This document shows, in pieces, positions 54,037 to 64,000 of a stretch of DNA of 64,000 nucleotides (within the stretch, counting starts at the first letter, position 1; the number at the start of each line of letters is the position of its first letter). The notes beneath the pieces are model-generated. The model had not been told where the DNA came from. It made no database searches and saw nothing but the letters and a program-made list of their open reading frames with translations. The DNA is from Desulfobulbaceae bacterium (GTDB lineage Bacteria; Desulfobacterota; Desulfobulbia; Desulfobulbales; Desulfocapsaceae). The stretch spans positions 1 to 64,000 of the forward strand of contig JAHEER010000004.1 of the NCBI GenBank assembly GCA_024640625.1, read 5' to 3'. Position numbers and translations under genes: made by a program.

Positions 54037-54578
54037 AACAGACTATCCTCGCCAAACGATACGCCAAGGCGTTGTTTGCCATAGGTAAGGAAGACGGCAC
54101 ATACGAAGCCTACAGTGAAGCCCTGGCGGCGGTGGCAGCGCTGTTCAACTCCAATCCCGAGGTTGAAGACGCCTTGACCAACCCGCTCTATCCTGTCGAC
54201 ATCAGAGAAAAGGCCATGGGCGCTATCATCGATTCCATGCAAGCCGACAAGGTAATGGGGAACTTCCTGAACCTGCTCGTGCAGAAGAAGCGGGCGGCGA
54301 TACTTCCCGAGATTGCCGAAGAATTCAAGATCATGGTTGATGAAGACAAGAATATCAGCCACGGCACAGTGGTTTCAGCCGTTGAGTTGGACACGGATTT
54401 ACAAAATAAGATACAGGATACATTAGAAAAGATAACTGGCAAGAAGGTTGAGCTGACTGCATCAGTCGATCCTTCCATTATTGGCGGCGTCATCGCCAAG
54501 GTTGGAGATCTGGTTCTGGACGGCAGCATCAGGACTCAGCTTGCAAGTTTAAAAGGTTCCATTAAGGGGAGAGAATAG
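54033..54578 (+). CDS. atpH: ATP synthase F1 subunit delta
   Basis: A 181-residue stator subunit linking F1 to the b subunits. It has the N-terminal helical domain (AKRYAKALFAIGKED) and the C-terminal signature ITGKKVELTASVDPSIIGGV. The start is GTG 54033, overlapping the atpF stop (GTGA). Its TAG directly precedes the atpA ATG. Confidence 0.95.
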   Translation: MKQTILAKRYAKALFAIGKEDGTYEAYSEALAAVAALFNSNPEVEDALTNPLYPVDIREKAMGAIIDSMQADKVMGNFLNLLVQKKRAAILPEIAEEFKIMVDEDKNISHGTVVSAVELDTDLQNKIQDTLEKITGKKVELTASVDPSIIGGVIAKVGDLVLDGSIRTQLASLKGSIKGRE

Positions 54579-56102
54579 ATGCAGATCAAAGCCGAAGAAA
54601 TCAGTCAAATTATCAAGGACCAGATTGGTGAGTACGAGACCAGTGTAGACCTCGACGAGACCGGAACCGTCATCTCCGTTGGTGACGGTATTGCCCGTGT
54701 CTACGGGGTACAGAACTGCATGGCCATGGAGCTTCTGGAGTTCCCGGGCGGCATCATGGGCCTGGCCCTGAACCTCGAAGAGGACAACGTCGGTTGCGCC
54801 ATTTTCGGCGATGTTGCGGGTATCAAGGAAGGTGACATTGTCAAACGCACCGGTCGTATTGCCGAGGTTCCGGTTGGACCCAAAATGGAAGGCCGCGTCG
54901 TTGACGGTATCGGTTTTCCAATTGACGGCCAGGGGCCGATCAATTCCGAGCATTCCTCCAAGATCGAGGTTCTGGCTCCCGGCGTTATCGCCAGAAAGGG
55001 TGTCCATGAGCCGATGTATACCGGTGCCAAAGCGGTTGATTCGATGACTCCTGTTGGCAAGGGCCAGCGTGAGTTGATTATCGGTGATCGTCAGATTGGG
55101 AAGACTGCGCTTTGTGTCGATGCAATCATTGCCCAAAAAGAGACCGATGTGCACTGCATCTATGTGGCGGTTGGTCAGAAAAAATCGACGGTGGCTCTCG
55201 TTGTTGAAGCACTGAGAAAGCATGGGGCCATGGAGTATACCACAGTGGTTTCCGCCTGTGCTTCGGATCCGGCCGCGATGCAGTACATTGCCCCGTTTGC
55301 CGGTTGCGCCATGGGCGAATATTTCCGTGACAACGGTGAGCATGCCCTGATCATCTATGACGATCTTTCCAAGCAGGCCGTCTCCTATCGCGAGCTTTCA
55401 CTGCTGCTTCGCCGTCCGCCTGGACGGGAGGCTTTCCCGGGAGACATTTTCTTCAACCATTCGCGACTGCTGGAGCGTGCCGCCAAGGTCAACGACGAAC
55501 TCGGTGCCGGTTCGCTGACCGCCCTGCCGATCATCGAAACCCAGGCCGGTGACGTATCGGCCTTTATTCCCACCAACGTTATTTCCATTACCGACGGCCA
55601 GGTGTACCTGGAGCCCAATCTGTTCTTCTCGGGTGTTCGTCCGGCGATCAACGTTGGTCTGTCCGTATCCCGCGTTGGTGGCGCCGCCCAGGTCAAAGCC
55701 ATGAAGCAGGTTGCGGGTACGCTGCGGCTCGATCTGGCCCAGTACCGTGAACTTGCGGCCTTCGCAGCCTTCGGATCGGATCTCGATGCGGCCACCCAGG
55801 CCCAGCTGACCCGAGGCGAGCGTCTGGTTGAGATTCTCAAGCAGCCCCAGTATCAGCCGCTGCCCATGGAGAAACAAGTCTGTATCATCTACGCCGGTAC
55901 CAATGGCTGGCTCGATGAACTGCCGGTTGAGACCCTGGCCGACTATGAAGCAGAACTTTACAACTACATCGAGTCCAATGACCCGTCCATCTACGCCGAT
56001 TTGAAAGAAAAACAGGAATTTGACGATGGTCTGAAAGAGAAACTCGACAAAGTCCTGACCAGTTTTGGTGACACGTTCAAGGCAACGAAAGGTCTTAACT
56101 AA
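54579..56102 (+). CDS. atpA: ATP synthase F1 subunit alpha
   Basis: The 507-residue regulatory nucleotide-binding subunit of F1. Walker A is [15 protein letters not shown] (about residue 169), [29 protein letters not shown] is the conserved stretch (in residues 250-280), and the arginine finger region is [15 protein letters not shown]. Starts one base after atpH stops. Confidence 0.98.
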   Translation: MQIKAEEISQIIKDQIGEYETSVDLDETGTVISVGDGIARVYGVQNCMAMELLEFPGGIMGLALNLEEDNVGCAIFGDVAGIKEGDIVKRTGRIAEVPVGPKMEGRVVDGIGFPIDGQGPINSEHSSKIEVLAPGVIARKGVHEPMYTGAKAVDSMTPVGKGQRELIIGDRQIGKTALCVDAIIAQKETDVHCIYVAVGQKKSTVALVVEALRKHGAMEYTTVVSACASDPAAMQYIAPFAGCAMGEYFRDNGEHALIIYDDLSKQAVSYRELSLLLRRPPGREAFPGDIFFNHSRLLERAAKVNDELGAGSLTALPIIETQAGDVSAFIPTNVISITDGQVYLEPNLFFSGVRPAINVGLSVSRVGGAAQVKAMKQVAGTLRLDLAQYRELAAFAAFGSDLDAATQAQLTRGERLVEILKQPQYQPLPMEKQVCIIYAGTNGWLDELPVETLADYEAELYNYIESNDPSIYADLKEKQEFDDGLKEKLDKVLTSFGDTFKATKGLN

Positions 56103-56120
56103 TTTAGCAAAGGTCACGCT

Positions 56121-57002
56121 ATGGCGAGTTTAAAAGAAGTCAAAACAAAGATCGTCGGTGTCAAGAAGACCGCACAGATCACCAAAGCCATGAACATGGT
56201 TGCCTCTGCCAAACTGCGCGGGGCCCAGGAAAAGATGGAGGCTTTCAGGCCTTACACTGCCAAGTTCAACGAGGCGATGTCCAATCTGTCGGCTGGAGTC
56301 ACTACCGGCGGTAGTTATCCACTCATGGAAAAGCGGGATGTCAAGGCGGTGGAACTGATAGTTATCACTTCCGACCGTGGTCTATGCGGTTCCTTCAATT
56401 CCAATATCGGTAAGCTTGCCGAAAAGAAGTTGAAACAGTACGAGGCTGAAGGCAAGACAGTCAGTTTTGTCTGCGTCGGTAAAAAGGGTTTTCAGTTTCT
56501 GAAAAAGACCGGCAAAGTTCGCAAGACTTACGGCGACATCATGGGCACCTTTCAGATGTTTAACGCCCGGGAGATCGCCACTGAGGTGGCTGAATATTTT
56601 CTGGCCGAGGGCGGCTCCGACAAAGTTGAAGTGCTGTTTGGAGAATTCAGATCGGTGGCGATTCAAAGACCCGCAACCAAGGAATTTCTGCCGGTTCAAC
56701 CGGTGGAGGTGGCCGAAGGTGAGGAGAGCGGCCCGCAAATTTCCGGTGAGTACATCTACGAACCTTCAGCCGAGGAGATCATGGATGTGCTTCAGCCGCT
56801 GTATCTCAACGTCATGATCTATCACGCCATGCTCGAGGTCGGCGCCAGTGAGCATGCCGCCAGGATGACGGCCATGGACAATGCCACCAACGCCTGTAAC
56901 GACATGATCGAGAATTTGACAATATTGTACAACAAGGCTCGCCAGGCTGCCATTACGGCAGAGTTGATGGATATCGTCGGCGGTGCCGAAGCCCTTAAAT
57001 GA
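56121..57002 (+). CDS. atpG: ATP synthase F1 subunit gamma
   Basis: The 293-residue rotor shaft: N-terminal coiled coil with KTAQITKAMNMVASAKLRGA, middle Rossmann-like domain with TSDRGLCGSFNSNI, and the C-terminal helix with ARMTAMDNATNACNDMI. Both ends are complete and length is typical. Confidence 0.98.
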   Translation: MASLKEVKTKIVGVKKTAQITKAMNMVASAKLRGAQEKMEAFRPYTAKFNEAMSNLSAGVTTGGSYPLMEKRDVKAVELIVITSDRGLCGSFNSNIGKLAEKKLKQYEAEGKTVSFVCVGKKGFQFLKKTGKVRKTYGDIMGTFQMFNAREIATEVAEYFLAEGGSDKVEVLFGEFRSVAIQRPATKEFLPVQPVEVAEGEESGPQISGEYIYEPSAEEIMDVLQPLYLNVMIYHAMLEVGASEHAARMTAMDNATNACNDMIENLTILYNKARQAAITAELMDIVGGAEALK

Positions 57003-57037
57003 TAACGGACATTTTAAATAATCTCAAAAACTTATAG

Positions 57038-58459
<1,422 letters not shown>

Positions 58460-58492
58460 GTACTGTGGTACTCTAGACGAGAGGTAGAATAA

Positions 58493-58906
58493 ATGGCACA
58501 GCAGATAGCATTGGAAGTGGTAACTCCCGCCGGTGCGGTGGTCAGTGAAGATGTTGACATCGTAAACGCACCCGGATACGGAGGTGACTTCGGTGTACTC
58601 GCTAATCATGCCCCGTTCCTCTCAACCATTAAGACGGGTATTTTGTCATATGAAACAGGCAAAGACCGCCACTACCTGATGGTGAGCGGCGGATTTTGCG
58701 AGGTCTCCAATAATAAAATTACCTTCCTGGTGGAGAGTGCGGAGTTTGGTCACCAGATCGATGTTGAACGTGCGATGCGAGCTAAGGAACGGGCTGAGAA
58801 GCGGTTGGCTCAGGCTGCGGCGCACGATGATTCAATCAATGTAGTGCGGGCCGAAGCTGCTTTGCAACGCGCGCTTGTTCGGCTGAAGGCTGCTGATTTC
58901 AAATAG
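58493..58906 (+). CDS. atpC: ATP synthase F1 subunit epsilon
   Basis: A 137-residue subunit: beta-sandwich N-terminal domain ([39 protein letters not shown]) and a two-helix C-terminal domain ([12 protein letters not shown] ... [10 protein letters not shown]) that can inhibit hydrolysis. It is the last gene of the operon, followed by a strong terminator. Confidence 0.96.
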   Translation: MAQQIALEVVTPAGAVVSEDVDIVNAPGYGGDFGVLANHAPFLSTIKTGILSYETGKDRHYLMVSGGFCEVSNNKITFLVESAEFGHQIDVERAMRAKERAEKRLAQAAAHDDSINVVRAEAALQRALVRLKAADFK

Positions 58907-58930
58907 CAGCAGCGCCCAAGAGCAGAAGGA

Positions 58931-58965
58931 AAAGGCCGTCTCCCGGAGGAGACGGCCTTTTTTTT
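58931..58965 (+). terminator. Rho-independent terminator of the F1 operon
   Basis: Perfect 13-bp stem (58931-58943 with 58948-58960), loop CGGA, and eight T residues following. The A-run on the left arm also lets it work leftward for the convergent amidase gene. Confidence 0.96.
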
Positions 58966-59091
58966 CAGAGCGACACAAGTCCAATACATCCCCTCATATT
59001 GCCTCGCTCGCGCCTTGCCTGAATGGGCGCCTTGAACTTCTGGCGCTGGGTAAAAGTATCTCTTAAATTTAGTTCAAAGTGAATTTTCACC

Positions 59092-61098
59092 TCATTGAAC
59101 AGAGGCGACATTGGCATTGGCATACTGGCTGATACCGTCGGAGATCTGGCCGGCCAGTTCTACGATGAACTGATCATCGCCTAGCAATTTTGCGTCCTCG
59201 GGATTGCTGATAAAGGCGATTTCAATGAGGATCGCCGGCATTTCAGCACCGATGAGCACATAAAAGGGAGCCTGCTTTACCCCCATGTCCTTGAGCGCGA
59301 AATGGCTCTCGGAGAAGCCGTTGTCGATCGATTTATGGACCCGTTCCGCCAGCCTTGACGATTCGTTGATCTTAGAATTTCTCATGATATCCGAAAGGAT
59401 GTCTTGAAGATCGCTCAACTGGTGCGTGGTGGTGGCGTTTTCCCTGGCCGCCACGCGCATCGCTTCAGCGTTGGTGGTGAGGTTGAGGAAATAGGTCTCG
59501 AATCCCCTAATATCCGGGGAAGGATGGGCGTTTATATGAAGGGAGATGAACAGATCGGCAGAGTTGGTATTGGCAATGGCAGTGCGCTCTTCGAGCGGCA
59601 TGAAAGAGTCGTCTGTCCTGGTGAGGATGACCGTGGCTCCAAGTTTTTCGCGCAGATGAGCGGCCAAACTTTTGCCCACCTTGAGAACGATGTCCTTCTC
59701 CTTCATGTCAAAGGCAATGGCGCCGGGATCCTTGCCGCCATGTCCGGGATCGATGACTATGGTGCCGATACCAAGGCCAAGCTGCTGAGCGAGCGAGAGC
59801 TGCTGTCCGGGTATATCGCTGGCGGTTGATGATGGTCCGATTACAGGCGGGGCGGGGCGTTTGCGTTCTTCTCTGAGGACGACGATGGGGTCCGGATCGG
59901 CGGTCAGCCGATCGGTTTCCGGGGTCGAGAGGGGGGCCGGGCGGCTGGTCGCCACCATTTCGGGACGGGTTGCTTCTGGTTGCTCGACGCGGGGTTGGGC
60001 GCTTTGGGTCTGTTCGGTTTCGGCCGCAGCTGACTGCTGCTCGACCGGATCAGTCTTTGGTGCTCCTTCCTGGGCGATCAAGGGCCGGGGCTGTTGCAGC
60101 GCTTGAGGGGGTGCCGGGGGCGGAGAGAGCGGTGCCACTGTGCCCATGGGCAGGCCCTTCTTTTTGCCCCGCACGTCTATTACCACCCGGAAGGGGTCGG
60201 GCAGGGAAAAAATCTTGTAATCGGAAATCGATTCGATATCGAGTACGACTCGGACCGTATCGGGGCTGAACTGACCGGTCCGCACCCGCTTTAGAAGACC
60301 GTCCTCAATGGGAATCGGTGCTCGATAGCGGGGTTCGATATAGCTGTTCTGGAAATCGATATAGAGCCGCCGTGGACGGTTCCCCACCTTTTCCAGCAGT
60401 TCTTCCCTATAGGCCGTGGGGCCGGATGTCTGGACGACTACCCGGGTATAGTCCTTGGATGACCAATATTTGGCCGGCATCACGTTGGTCAGCTTGGCCA
60501 GTGGGGTGGAACCGAGCATTTCCTCGGGCAGCGGGATACCGAAATCCTTTGACAGCAGTTTCAGTCTCGTCTCAGCGGGAGTGCGCATATCGCCGTCGGG
60601 ATAATCCAGGATAATTTTGACGAAGGCCTCCGCTGCCCGTTTGGGATCGTTTACCTCCTCGAAGAGCATGGAGCCGACCGCATAGAGGGCGTCGTCGGCG
60701 AGCCGGTTGCCCGGAAACAGGGTGTTGACATCACGGTAATAGGAGATGGCCTCACCCAGATCGATACCCTGGCCGAACTTCTTGAATACGTCGTAATAGA
60801 GACGGCCGAGCATGAAAAGACAGGCCGGTGCCAATTCAGACTTGGGTTCGGCCAGATAGATGCGCCTGAAATTGCCGGCGCCTTTTATCCAGTTTTCCCG
60901 CTCCGCACCCAGCTTGGAGGAGGTGTTGAGCTGGTTGTAAAAAAACTTGGCCTTCTGATAGTGCGCCTGGAGATCCGATTTGTTGGCGTAGTCATCGGCT
61001 GGACTGGTGGCCAAGGCAGGCTGCCCCCCGACAATGAGCAGCAGGAGCGGCAGAAACAGCCGTATGGCACCAAGAGATCTGTTCACTTCCTCAACCAA
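59092..61098 (-). CDS. N-acetylmuramoyl-L-alanine amidase with TPR and AMIN domains
   Basis: A 668-residue exported amidase that cleaves peptidoglycan peptide stems in cell separation. A signal peptide (to about residue 31, ends in PALA) is followed by TPR-like repeats (40-195), an AMIN domain (about 210-320, YTRVVVQTSG, RVVIDVRGKKK) that targets it to the septum, and a Pro/Glu-rich linker (330-440). The zinc amidase domain follows (IVIDPGHGGKDPGAI, FISLHINAHPS, PAILIEIAFISNPED). The tetratricopeptide part is extra compared with AmiC. TTG 61098 is used; GTG 61086 is possible. Confidence 0.9.
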   Translation of the reverse strand: MVEEVNRSLGAIRLFLPLLLLIVGGQPALATSPADDYANKSDLQAHYQKAKFFYNQLNTSSKLGAERENWIKGAGNFRRIYLAEPKSELAPACLFMLGRLYYDVFKKFGQGIDLGEAISYYRDVNTLFPGNRLADDALYAVGSMLFEEVNDPKRAAEAFVKIILDYPDGDMRTPAETRLKLLSKDFGIPLPEEMLGSTPLAKLTNVMPAKYWSSKDYTRVVVQTSGPTAYREELLEKVGNRPRRLYIDFQNSYIEPRYRAPIPIEDGLLKRVRTGQFSPDTVRVVLDIESISDYKIFSLPDPFRVVIDVRGKKKGLPMGTVAPLSPPPAPPQALQQPRPLIAQEGAPKTDPVEQQSAAAETEQTQSAQPRVEQPEATRPEMVATSRPAPLSTPETDRLTADPDPIVVLREERKRPAPPVIGPSSTASDIPGQQLSLAQQLGLGIGTIVIDPGHGGKDPGAIAFDMKEKDIVLKVGKSLAAHLREKLGATVILTRTDDSFMPLEERTAIANTNSADLFISLHINAHPSPDIRGFETYFLNLTTNAEAMRVAARENATTTHQLSDLQDILSDIMRNSKINESSRLAERVHKSIDNGFSESHFALKDMGVKQAPFYVLIGAEMPAILIEIAFISNPEDAKLLGDDQFIVELAGQISDGISQYANANVASVQ

Positions 61099-61212
61099 GA
61101 CAACCTGAATAGCTAGAGTGAAAACGGGAAATCATAATATTTCCTACAGATTACCCCAAATCAGACTCTATATAAACGGTCTGAAGAAAAATTACAACTC
61201 GAGGATTGGGGG

Positions 61213-63873
61213 TTATTTCTTCTCGAGGAGCCCTTTGAGTTGATAGAGTTGGTCCAGCGCCTGGCGCGGGGTCATGTTGTCAAGGTCGATGGTGCGCAGC
61301 TTTTCGGCCAGCGGATGTCCCGGTGAAGTGAACAGCTGCAGCTGGCTGGGGTGCTGTTTTCTGCCGGCCTTAGTGGGCGTGCTGCCGGTGACGGCCCGGT
61401 GATCGAAATCGGCCTGGTCGATGCGCTTTAGTATCTCCTGGGCCCGGGAGACGACCTCGTCCGGTACCCCGGCCAGGGCGGCGACCTGGATACCATAGCT
61501 GCGGCTGGTGCCGCCTTTAATTAATTTATAGAGAAATATGATCGTCTCGTTCCACTCCCTGACGGCAACCGAGTAATTCTGCACCCGCTCGTGGGTTTTG
61601 GCCAACTCGGTGAGCTCGTGGTAGTGGGTGGCGAAAAGGGTTTTTACTCCCTTGCCGTCTTTGTCCACCAGGGCTTCGGCCACCGCCCAGGCGATCGACA
61701 GGCCGTCATAGGTGGAGGTGCCCCGGCCTATCTCATCGAGTATAACAAGGCTTTTCGGCGTGGCGTTATTGAGGATATTGGCGGTTTCATTCATCTCCAC
61801 CATGAAGGTCGACTGTCCCCGGCGCAGGTCGTCCATGGCGCCGACCCGGGTGAAAATTCTATCAACCACGCTGATCACTGACCGCTCCGCCGGTACGAAG
61901 CTGCCCATCTGGGTCATCAGAACGATAAGCGCCGTCTGTCTGAGAATGGTCGATTTTCCCGCCATATTCGGACCGGTAATGACCAGCACCTGATTGCGGC
62001 TCTGGTCCAGACTGATATCGTTGGGAACGAATTTTCCGGCGGCCATGGAGCGCTCAATCACCGGATGTCTGCCGTCGTAGATCTGAATTGTCCCGTCATT
62101 GGTCAATTCCGGCCGATTGTAGTGAAATTGCCGGGCGATTTCTGCCAGGTTGGTGAAGACGTCGATACGGGCCAGAAACTGCGCCGTCTGCAGAAGCCGG
62201 GAGCTGTTTTCGGCTACAGTGGTTCTGATCTCTATAAAGAGCTGATACTCCAGCTCGAGCCGGCGTTCCTGGGCCGTCAGGACCCGGCTTTCGAACTCCT
62301 TGAGTTCCGGGGTGATAAAGCGCTCGGCGTTGACCAGGGTCTGTTTCCGCAGATAGTGTTCGGGCACTTTGTCAAGGTGGGCGTTACTGACTTCGATGTA
62401 ATAGCCGAACACCTTATTATAACCGATTTTGAGCTTGGCTATGCCGGTCTTCTGGCGTTCCTGATTTTCCAGCCCGAGAATGAGTGTTTTGCCGTCGCGC
62501 AGCAGATGGATGAGTTCATCGAGTTCCTCGCTGTACCCTTCTCTGATCAGGTTGCCGTCGCGCAGCGTGACTGGAGGGTCATCGCTGATCGAGTTGTGCA
62601 GCAGCTCAGCCAGCTCGGAAAGATCGTCGAACTCGTGGCTGATGTGCTTGAGGCCTGCTGCCGTGCACTCCTTCAGAAGGAGGTGGATATCCGGCAGGAT
62701 CGCCAGCGACTGCCTCAGGGCGACCGCATCGCGGCCATTGCCCTGACCGAGCACCATCCTCGAGTTCAACCGTTCGAGATCATAGATCGCTTCGAGGTAC
62801 TCTCTGAACTGTTTCCTGATTGCCGGGTTGCTGTGGAAGAAGCTGACGCATTCCTGTCTTTCCAGGATTGTACCAATATCCTGCAGAGGCTGGAGAAGAT
62901 AGTTCTGCAGCAGACGTCCGCCCATGGGCGTTCTGGTTTTATCCAGCACAGACAGCAGAGAGCCTTCACGTTTGTTGCCTATGATAGTCCTGGTCAACTC
63001 GAGGTTTCGTCGGGAAGCGTCGTCGATGAGCAGCACCGAGTCGCGGGTAAGCGGGACCAGTTTTTCCACGTGGCTGATGTCACTCTTCTGTGTTTCCCTG
63101 GCATAATCGAGCAGTACCCCCGCGGCCACGATCCCCTGATCCATCGCTCCGCAGCCAAACCCGTCAAGGTTGATCACCTTGAAGTGTTCGACGAGCTCGT
63201 GGTGGGCCTCTTTGAAGTGGAACAGATCCCCGGGGCGCCGGGTAAGGCAAATTTCAGGCAGATGCAGGGTGGCAGCCTCGAGCAGCTCCTGAACTTCGAC
63301 CAGCTGGGCTTCGCTGATCAGCAGTTCGGCGGGCCTGATGCGGGTCAGATGATCGATGATCTGCTCGGGCACCGCTGCCCCGTCACTGACCTCGCCAACC
63401 AGGAATTCACCGGTACTCAAATCCAGAAAGCTGAACCCCCATTGCCACGCCGCTTCCGTCACTGCTCGACTCAGGGCGCCGACGTAGCGATTTTCATTGT
63501 CCTCGAGAAGCTGGTCGTCGGTGGTAACCCCGGGAGTGACCACCCTAATCACCTCACGCCTTACAATACCCTTGGCGTGGGAGGGATCTTCGGTCTGCTC
63601 GCAGATAGCCACCCGTTTGCCGGCTTTGACCAGTTTGGCCAGGTAGTTCTGGGCAGCGTGGTAGGGGACGCCGCACATGGGGATTCTGGCTGTGTCCGCT
63701 TTGTTGTTGCGGGAGGTCAGGGTGATGCCCAGAATTTTCGAGGCGACTTCGGCATCCTCGAAAAACATCTCGTAAAAATCACCCATCCGGTAGAAAAGAA
63801 TCTCGTTGGGATACTCTTCCTTTATCTCCAGGTACTGCCTGAGCATGGGCGTCATTTTGGGAGGGGCGGTCAT
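61213..63873 (-). CDS. mutS: DNA mismatch repair protein MutS
   Basis: An 886-residue mismatch-recognition ATPase. Domain I has the F-x-E mismatch motif FYRMGDFYEMF, the core and clamp regions follow, and the ATPase has Walker A GPNMAGKSTILRQTALIVLM, VGAMDDLRRGQSTFMVEM, Walker B LVILDEIGRGTSTYDG and THYHELTELA. Standard length. mutL is not in the window. It overlaps no gene; the partial gene at the window end begins its stop 12 bases upstream. Confidence 0.98.
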   Translation of the reverse strand: MTAPPKMTPMLRQYLEIKEEYPNEILFYRMGDFYEMFFEDAEVASKILGITLTSRNNKADTARIPMCGVPYHAAQNYLAKLVKAGKRVAICEQTEDPSHAKGIVRREVIRVVTPGVTTDDQLLEDNENRYVGALSRAVTEAAWQWGFSFLDLSTGEFLVGEVSDGAAVPEQIIDHLTRIRPAELLISEAQLVEVQELLEAATLHLPEICLTRRPGDLFHFKEAHHELVEHFKVINLDGFGCGAMDQGIVAAGVLLDYARETQKSDISHVEKLVPLTRDSVLLIDDASRRNLELTRTIIGNKREGSLLSVLDKTRTPMGGRLLQNYLLQPLQDIGTILERQECVSFFHSNPAIRKQFREYLEAIYDLERLNSRMVLGQGNGRDAVALRQSLAILPDIHLLLKECTAAGLKHISHEFDDLSELAELLHNSISDDPPVTLRDGNLIREGYSEELDELIHLLRDGKTLILGLENQERQKTGIAKLKIGYNKVFGYYIEVSNAHLDKVPEHYLRKQTLVNAERFITPELKEFESRVLTAQERRLELEYQLFIEIRTTVAENSSRLLQTAQFLARIDVFTNLAEIARQFHYNRPELTNDGTIQIYDGRHPVIERSMAAGKFVPNDISLDQSRNQVLVITGPNMAGKSTILRQTALIVLMTQMGSFVPAERSVISVVDRIFTRVGAMDDLRRGQSTFMVEMNETANILNNATPKSLVILDEIGRGTSTYDGLSIAWAVAEALVDKDGKGVKTLFATHYHELTELAKTHERVQNYSVAVREWNETIIFLYKLIKGGTSRSYGIQVAALAGVPDEVVSRAQEILKRIDQADFDHRAVTGSTPTKAGRKQHPSQLQLFTSPGHPLAEKLRTIDLDNMTPRQALDQLYQLKGLLEKK

Positions 63874-63885
63874 TGCTGATGGGCG

Positions 63886-64000
63886 CTAGCTGTGGTTCAA
63901 GCGGTAAAGACGCTGAAAATGCGGCAGCAGTCTGTCATACGTTATTTCCAGATGCTCAGGAATGGTGCGGATCTCGGCCAGCACTGTCATAAAATTGTGA
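63886..64000 (-). CDS. 3' end of an unidentified gene (truncated by window end)
   Basis: On the minus strand a frame is open from the window edge to a TAG at 63888-63886, encoding at least 37 residues ending in HFQRLYRLNHS, with TVLAEIRTIPEHLEITYDRL before it. It is likely the end of a helical protein coupled to mutS (12-base gap). Too short to name. Confidence 0.55.
   Translation of the reverse strand, partial: HNFMTVLAEIRTIPEHLEITYDRLLPHFQRLYRLNHS

Noticed and set aside
62065-63879. 604-codon open frame opposite mutS
   Set aside because: mutS on the other strand has all family motifs; long antisense frames are common in GC-rich coding DNA and this one has no recognisable domain.

Overview
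This window looks like chromosomal core of a sulfate-reducing bacterium of the Desulfobacterota, most likely a Desulfobulbales relative. The main evidence is a dsrA-dsrB-dsrD cluster (dissimilatory sulfite reductase plus its activator) in a moderately GC-rich, densely coded background. Supporting features are a dnaG-rpoD pair, an F-type ATP synthase split over two operons with b and b' subunits, AMP-forming acetyl-CoA synthetase, a NIL-domain ferredoxin and a two-cysteine ArsR regulator. No prophage, transposase, rRNA, tRNA or CRISPR array was seen.

Layout. 1-6.3 kb: end of dnaG, rpoD, dprA, rpe, pgi. 6.3-10.2 kb: dsrA, dsrB, dsrD, birA, with strong hairpins around dsrD. 10.2-13.1 kb: a 158-bp imperfect palindrome, then metK-ahcY on the minus strand (methyl cycle). 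13.2-14.2 kb: an arabinose-5-phosphate isomerase gene. 14.4-22.1 kb, minus strand: larB, a fused secDF, a YkgJ-type cysteine-cluster protein, a HAD phosphatase and an 897-residue membrane protein with an N-terminal ubiquitin-conjugating (E2)-like domain. 22.3-24.4 kb: a kinase-like gene overlapping a P-loop kinase gene, then a NIL-ferredoxin. 24.5-26.6 kb, minus: trxA-trxB-bamD. 26.9-30.0 kb: hemL and the membrane part of ATP synthase (atpZ, atpI, atpB, atpE). 30.2-36 kb: nucleoside phosphorylase, rimO, an HU/IHF gene, and a tightly coupled yjbQ / small ORF / UbiD-family / rluB operon. 36.4-43.4 kb: a divergent glycogen synthase, gap and a giant pyruvate-phosphate-dikinase-like protein. 43.6-49.7 kb: small SAP-like protein, DUF2892 and ArsR pair, acs, a REP-like palindrome pair, a DUF294 nucleotidyltransferase and a DnaQ-like exonuclease. 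49.9-58.9 kb: alaS and the second ATP synthase operon (b', b, delta, alpha, gamma, beta, epsilon). 59.1-64 kb, minus: AMIN-domain amidase, mutS and the tail of an unidentified gene.

Together the genes cover sulfite reduction and its energy coupling, acetate activation, sugar-phosphate and glycogen metabolism, the methyl cycle, redox maintenance, protein export and outer-membrane assembly, and DNA metabolism. The most unusual item is the membrane-anchored E2-like/TPR protein at 14.4-17.1 kb, which has no E1, ubiquitin-like or JAMM partner anywhere in the window. Secondary points of interest are the palindromic elements at 10.2 and 46.8 kb, the ArsR protein whose cysteine spacing matches persulfide sensors, the 1421-residue dikinase-like protein, and a primary sigma factor with an atypical N-terminus.
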